Shown here: piece by piece, positions 63,273 to 64,000 of the stretch
Numbering within the stretch: position 1 is the first letter of the stretch
How the letters are laid out: every line of letters starts with the position of its first letter
Assembly: GCF_008642355.1 (NCBI RefSeq)
Contig: NZ_CP029193.1
Span: 868,001-932,000, forward strand
Length of the DNA stretch: 64,000 nt
Direction of reading: 5' to 3'
From: Streptomyces venezuelae
GTDB lineage: Bacteria; Actinomycetota; Actinomycetes; Streptomycetales; Streptomycetaceae
Made by a program: the position numbers and the translations under genes
Notes under the pieces: generated by a model
Told to the model about the DNA's origin: nothing
Seen by the model: only the letters and a program-made list of their open reading frames with translations
Databases searched by the model: none

Positions 63273-64000
63273 TCAGCCGCGCTTGAACACCGCGACCGTA
63301 CGCGCCGGGACGGAGAACGTGCCCGAACTCCGTTCGTACGCCGATGACGTGACGGTACGGTCCGAGCCCGAGCGCTGGATCGGGTGCAGGGCGTAGCGGG
63401 TGCCCCGTGCCGCGACGACGCGCTGCCGCTGGGTCTGCGGGCCCGCGTTGAATACCACGACGAGGTCGCCGAGCTTCATGGTGATGACGCCGGGGGTTTC
63501 GTCGGCGGTCCCGGACAGCGGGAAGGACAGCTCCGACTGGACCTTCCCGGTCGTGGCCAGGGAGAAGGCAGGTTCGGTCGTCCGGATGCGCAGCAGGTCC
63601 CTGTACGCGCCCGACGTGCCGTCAATGTCCCCGCAGTCGGGGGTCAGTTCGGACGTGGACGACAGGAGGGGCTTGGCGTAGGGCCACTTGTCCTTGTTGT
63701 CGGCGGCCGGGGGCAGGCCGCGGCCGAAGCCGTTGCCCGCGCGGCAGTCCCAGTTGATCGTGTTGAACCAGTCGCCGCTGTCGAAGGAGTTGCGGTCCAG
63801 GGACTTGGAGCGCAGCAGGTCCGTGCCCGCCTGGGAGAGCGCCGGGCCCTGGGAGAGAGCGGCGGTCGCCATGGCGAGGACCTGCATGCGGGCCCGGTCA
63901 CCGGTTGTCGTGTCCTTGGGCAGCTTGAAGGCGAGCGCGTCGTACAGCGATTCGTTGTCGTGCGCGTCGGCGTAGGAGAGCGCGTCGCCGGGCTGCGCCG
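63273..64000 (-). CDS. Pullulanase-type alpha-1,6-glucosidase (partial, C-terminal part)
   Basis: The frame is open from the window edge to the stop at 63273, giving about 242 codons; the N-terminus and most of the barrel lie outside. YADAHDNESLYDALAFKLP is the conserved C-terminal catalytic region of pullulanases (the His-Asp pair). QVLAMATAALSQGPALSQAGTDLLRSK and the DSGDWFNTINWDCR segment are typical of secreted actinobacterial pullulanase-type debranching enzymes, followed by a C-terminal beta domain ending ARTVAVFKRG. It would split alpha-1,6 links in pullulan, starch or glycogen. It is separated from the reductase by a terminator hairpin. Confidence 0.87.
   Translation of the reverse strand, partial: AQPGDALSYADAHDNESLYDALAFKLPKDTTTGDRARMQVLAMATAALSQGPALSQAGTDLLRSKSLDRNSFDSGDWFNTINWDCRAGNGFGRGLPPAADNKDKWPYAKPLLSSTSELTPDCGDIDGTSGAYRDLLRIRTTEPAFSLATTGKVQSELSFPLSGTADETPGVITMKLGDLVVVFNAGPQTQRQRVVAARGTRYALHPIQRSGSDRTVTSSAYERSSGTFSVPARTVAVFKRG

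Overview
The window is about 72% GC, with strong codon-position bias, GTG and TTG starts, AGGAGG-type ribosome binding sites, many ATGA/GTGA stop-start overlaps and two TTA codons. Together with the gene content (isorenieratene-type carotenoid cluster with litR/litS, GlgE alpha-glucan pathway, DUF5133-like and HATPase regulators, secreted chitinase) this indicates a Streptomyces chromosome. I see no rRNA, tRNA, CRISPR array, insertion sequence or prophage gene.

Layout. (1) 1-17102, minus strand: one long exopolysaccharide operon of at least eleven genes, read from an initiating polyprenyl-phosphate sugar transferase (17102) towards and past the left edge. It carries a GDP-mannose 6-dehydrogenase of the AlgD type (catalytic Cys at residue 268, as in AlgD), two GT4 glycosyltransferases, two Wzz-like chain-length proteins with decayed kinase domains, an AsnB-type amidotransferase, a two-domain oxidoreductase, a heparinase II/III-type lyase, a parallel beta-helix lipoprotein and a Wzy-like polymerase. 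The product is predicted to be a uronic-acid-containing, possibly amidated, Wzy-type polysaccharide. The first gene has a TTA codon at position 6. (2) 17103-17934: an 832-bp regulatory region with direct repeats and hairpins. (3) 17935-28097: carotenoid locus. crtE-crtI-crtB-Rieske gene (+) converges on crtY-crtT-crtU (-), followed by divergent litR (MerR with B12 domain) and litS (ECF sigma).

(4) 28161-30431: FUSC-family membrane protein and a small secreted protein. (5) 30412-41245: glycogen and trehalose metabolism: glgX (-), a degenerate HATPase gene (-), a DUF5133-like gene (+), then glgE-treS-maltokinase-glgB (+), the full GlgE route from trehalose to branched alpha-glucan. (6) 41249-46511: a nucleotidyltransferase, a TetR-SDR-zinc ADH operon with a near-perfect tandem operator, and an AraC regulator followed by a secreted intradiol dioxygenase. 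(7) 46605-56696: mixed genes: FG-GAP protein, tandem GNAT, anti-sigma-like ATPase, lactate-2-monooxygenase-type flavoenzyme, an MFS exporter behind an orphan operator, a secreted metalloprotease with a ricin-like lectin domain, an Lrp regulator, a HAD phosphatase and a PAP2 membrane protein. (8) 56780-59974: an asparagine-degradation module (aspartase, asparaginase, divergent AsnC-type regulator with visible operator motifs). (9) 60015-64000: chitinase with a recognisable repressible promoter, a LysR regulator divergent from an aldo/keto reductase, and the C-terminal part of a pullulanase-type enzyme.

Functional assignments rest on family motifs read directly in the translations. No database search was run. 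Start codons were chosen from ribosome binding sites, overlaps and family length.
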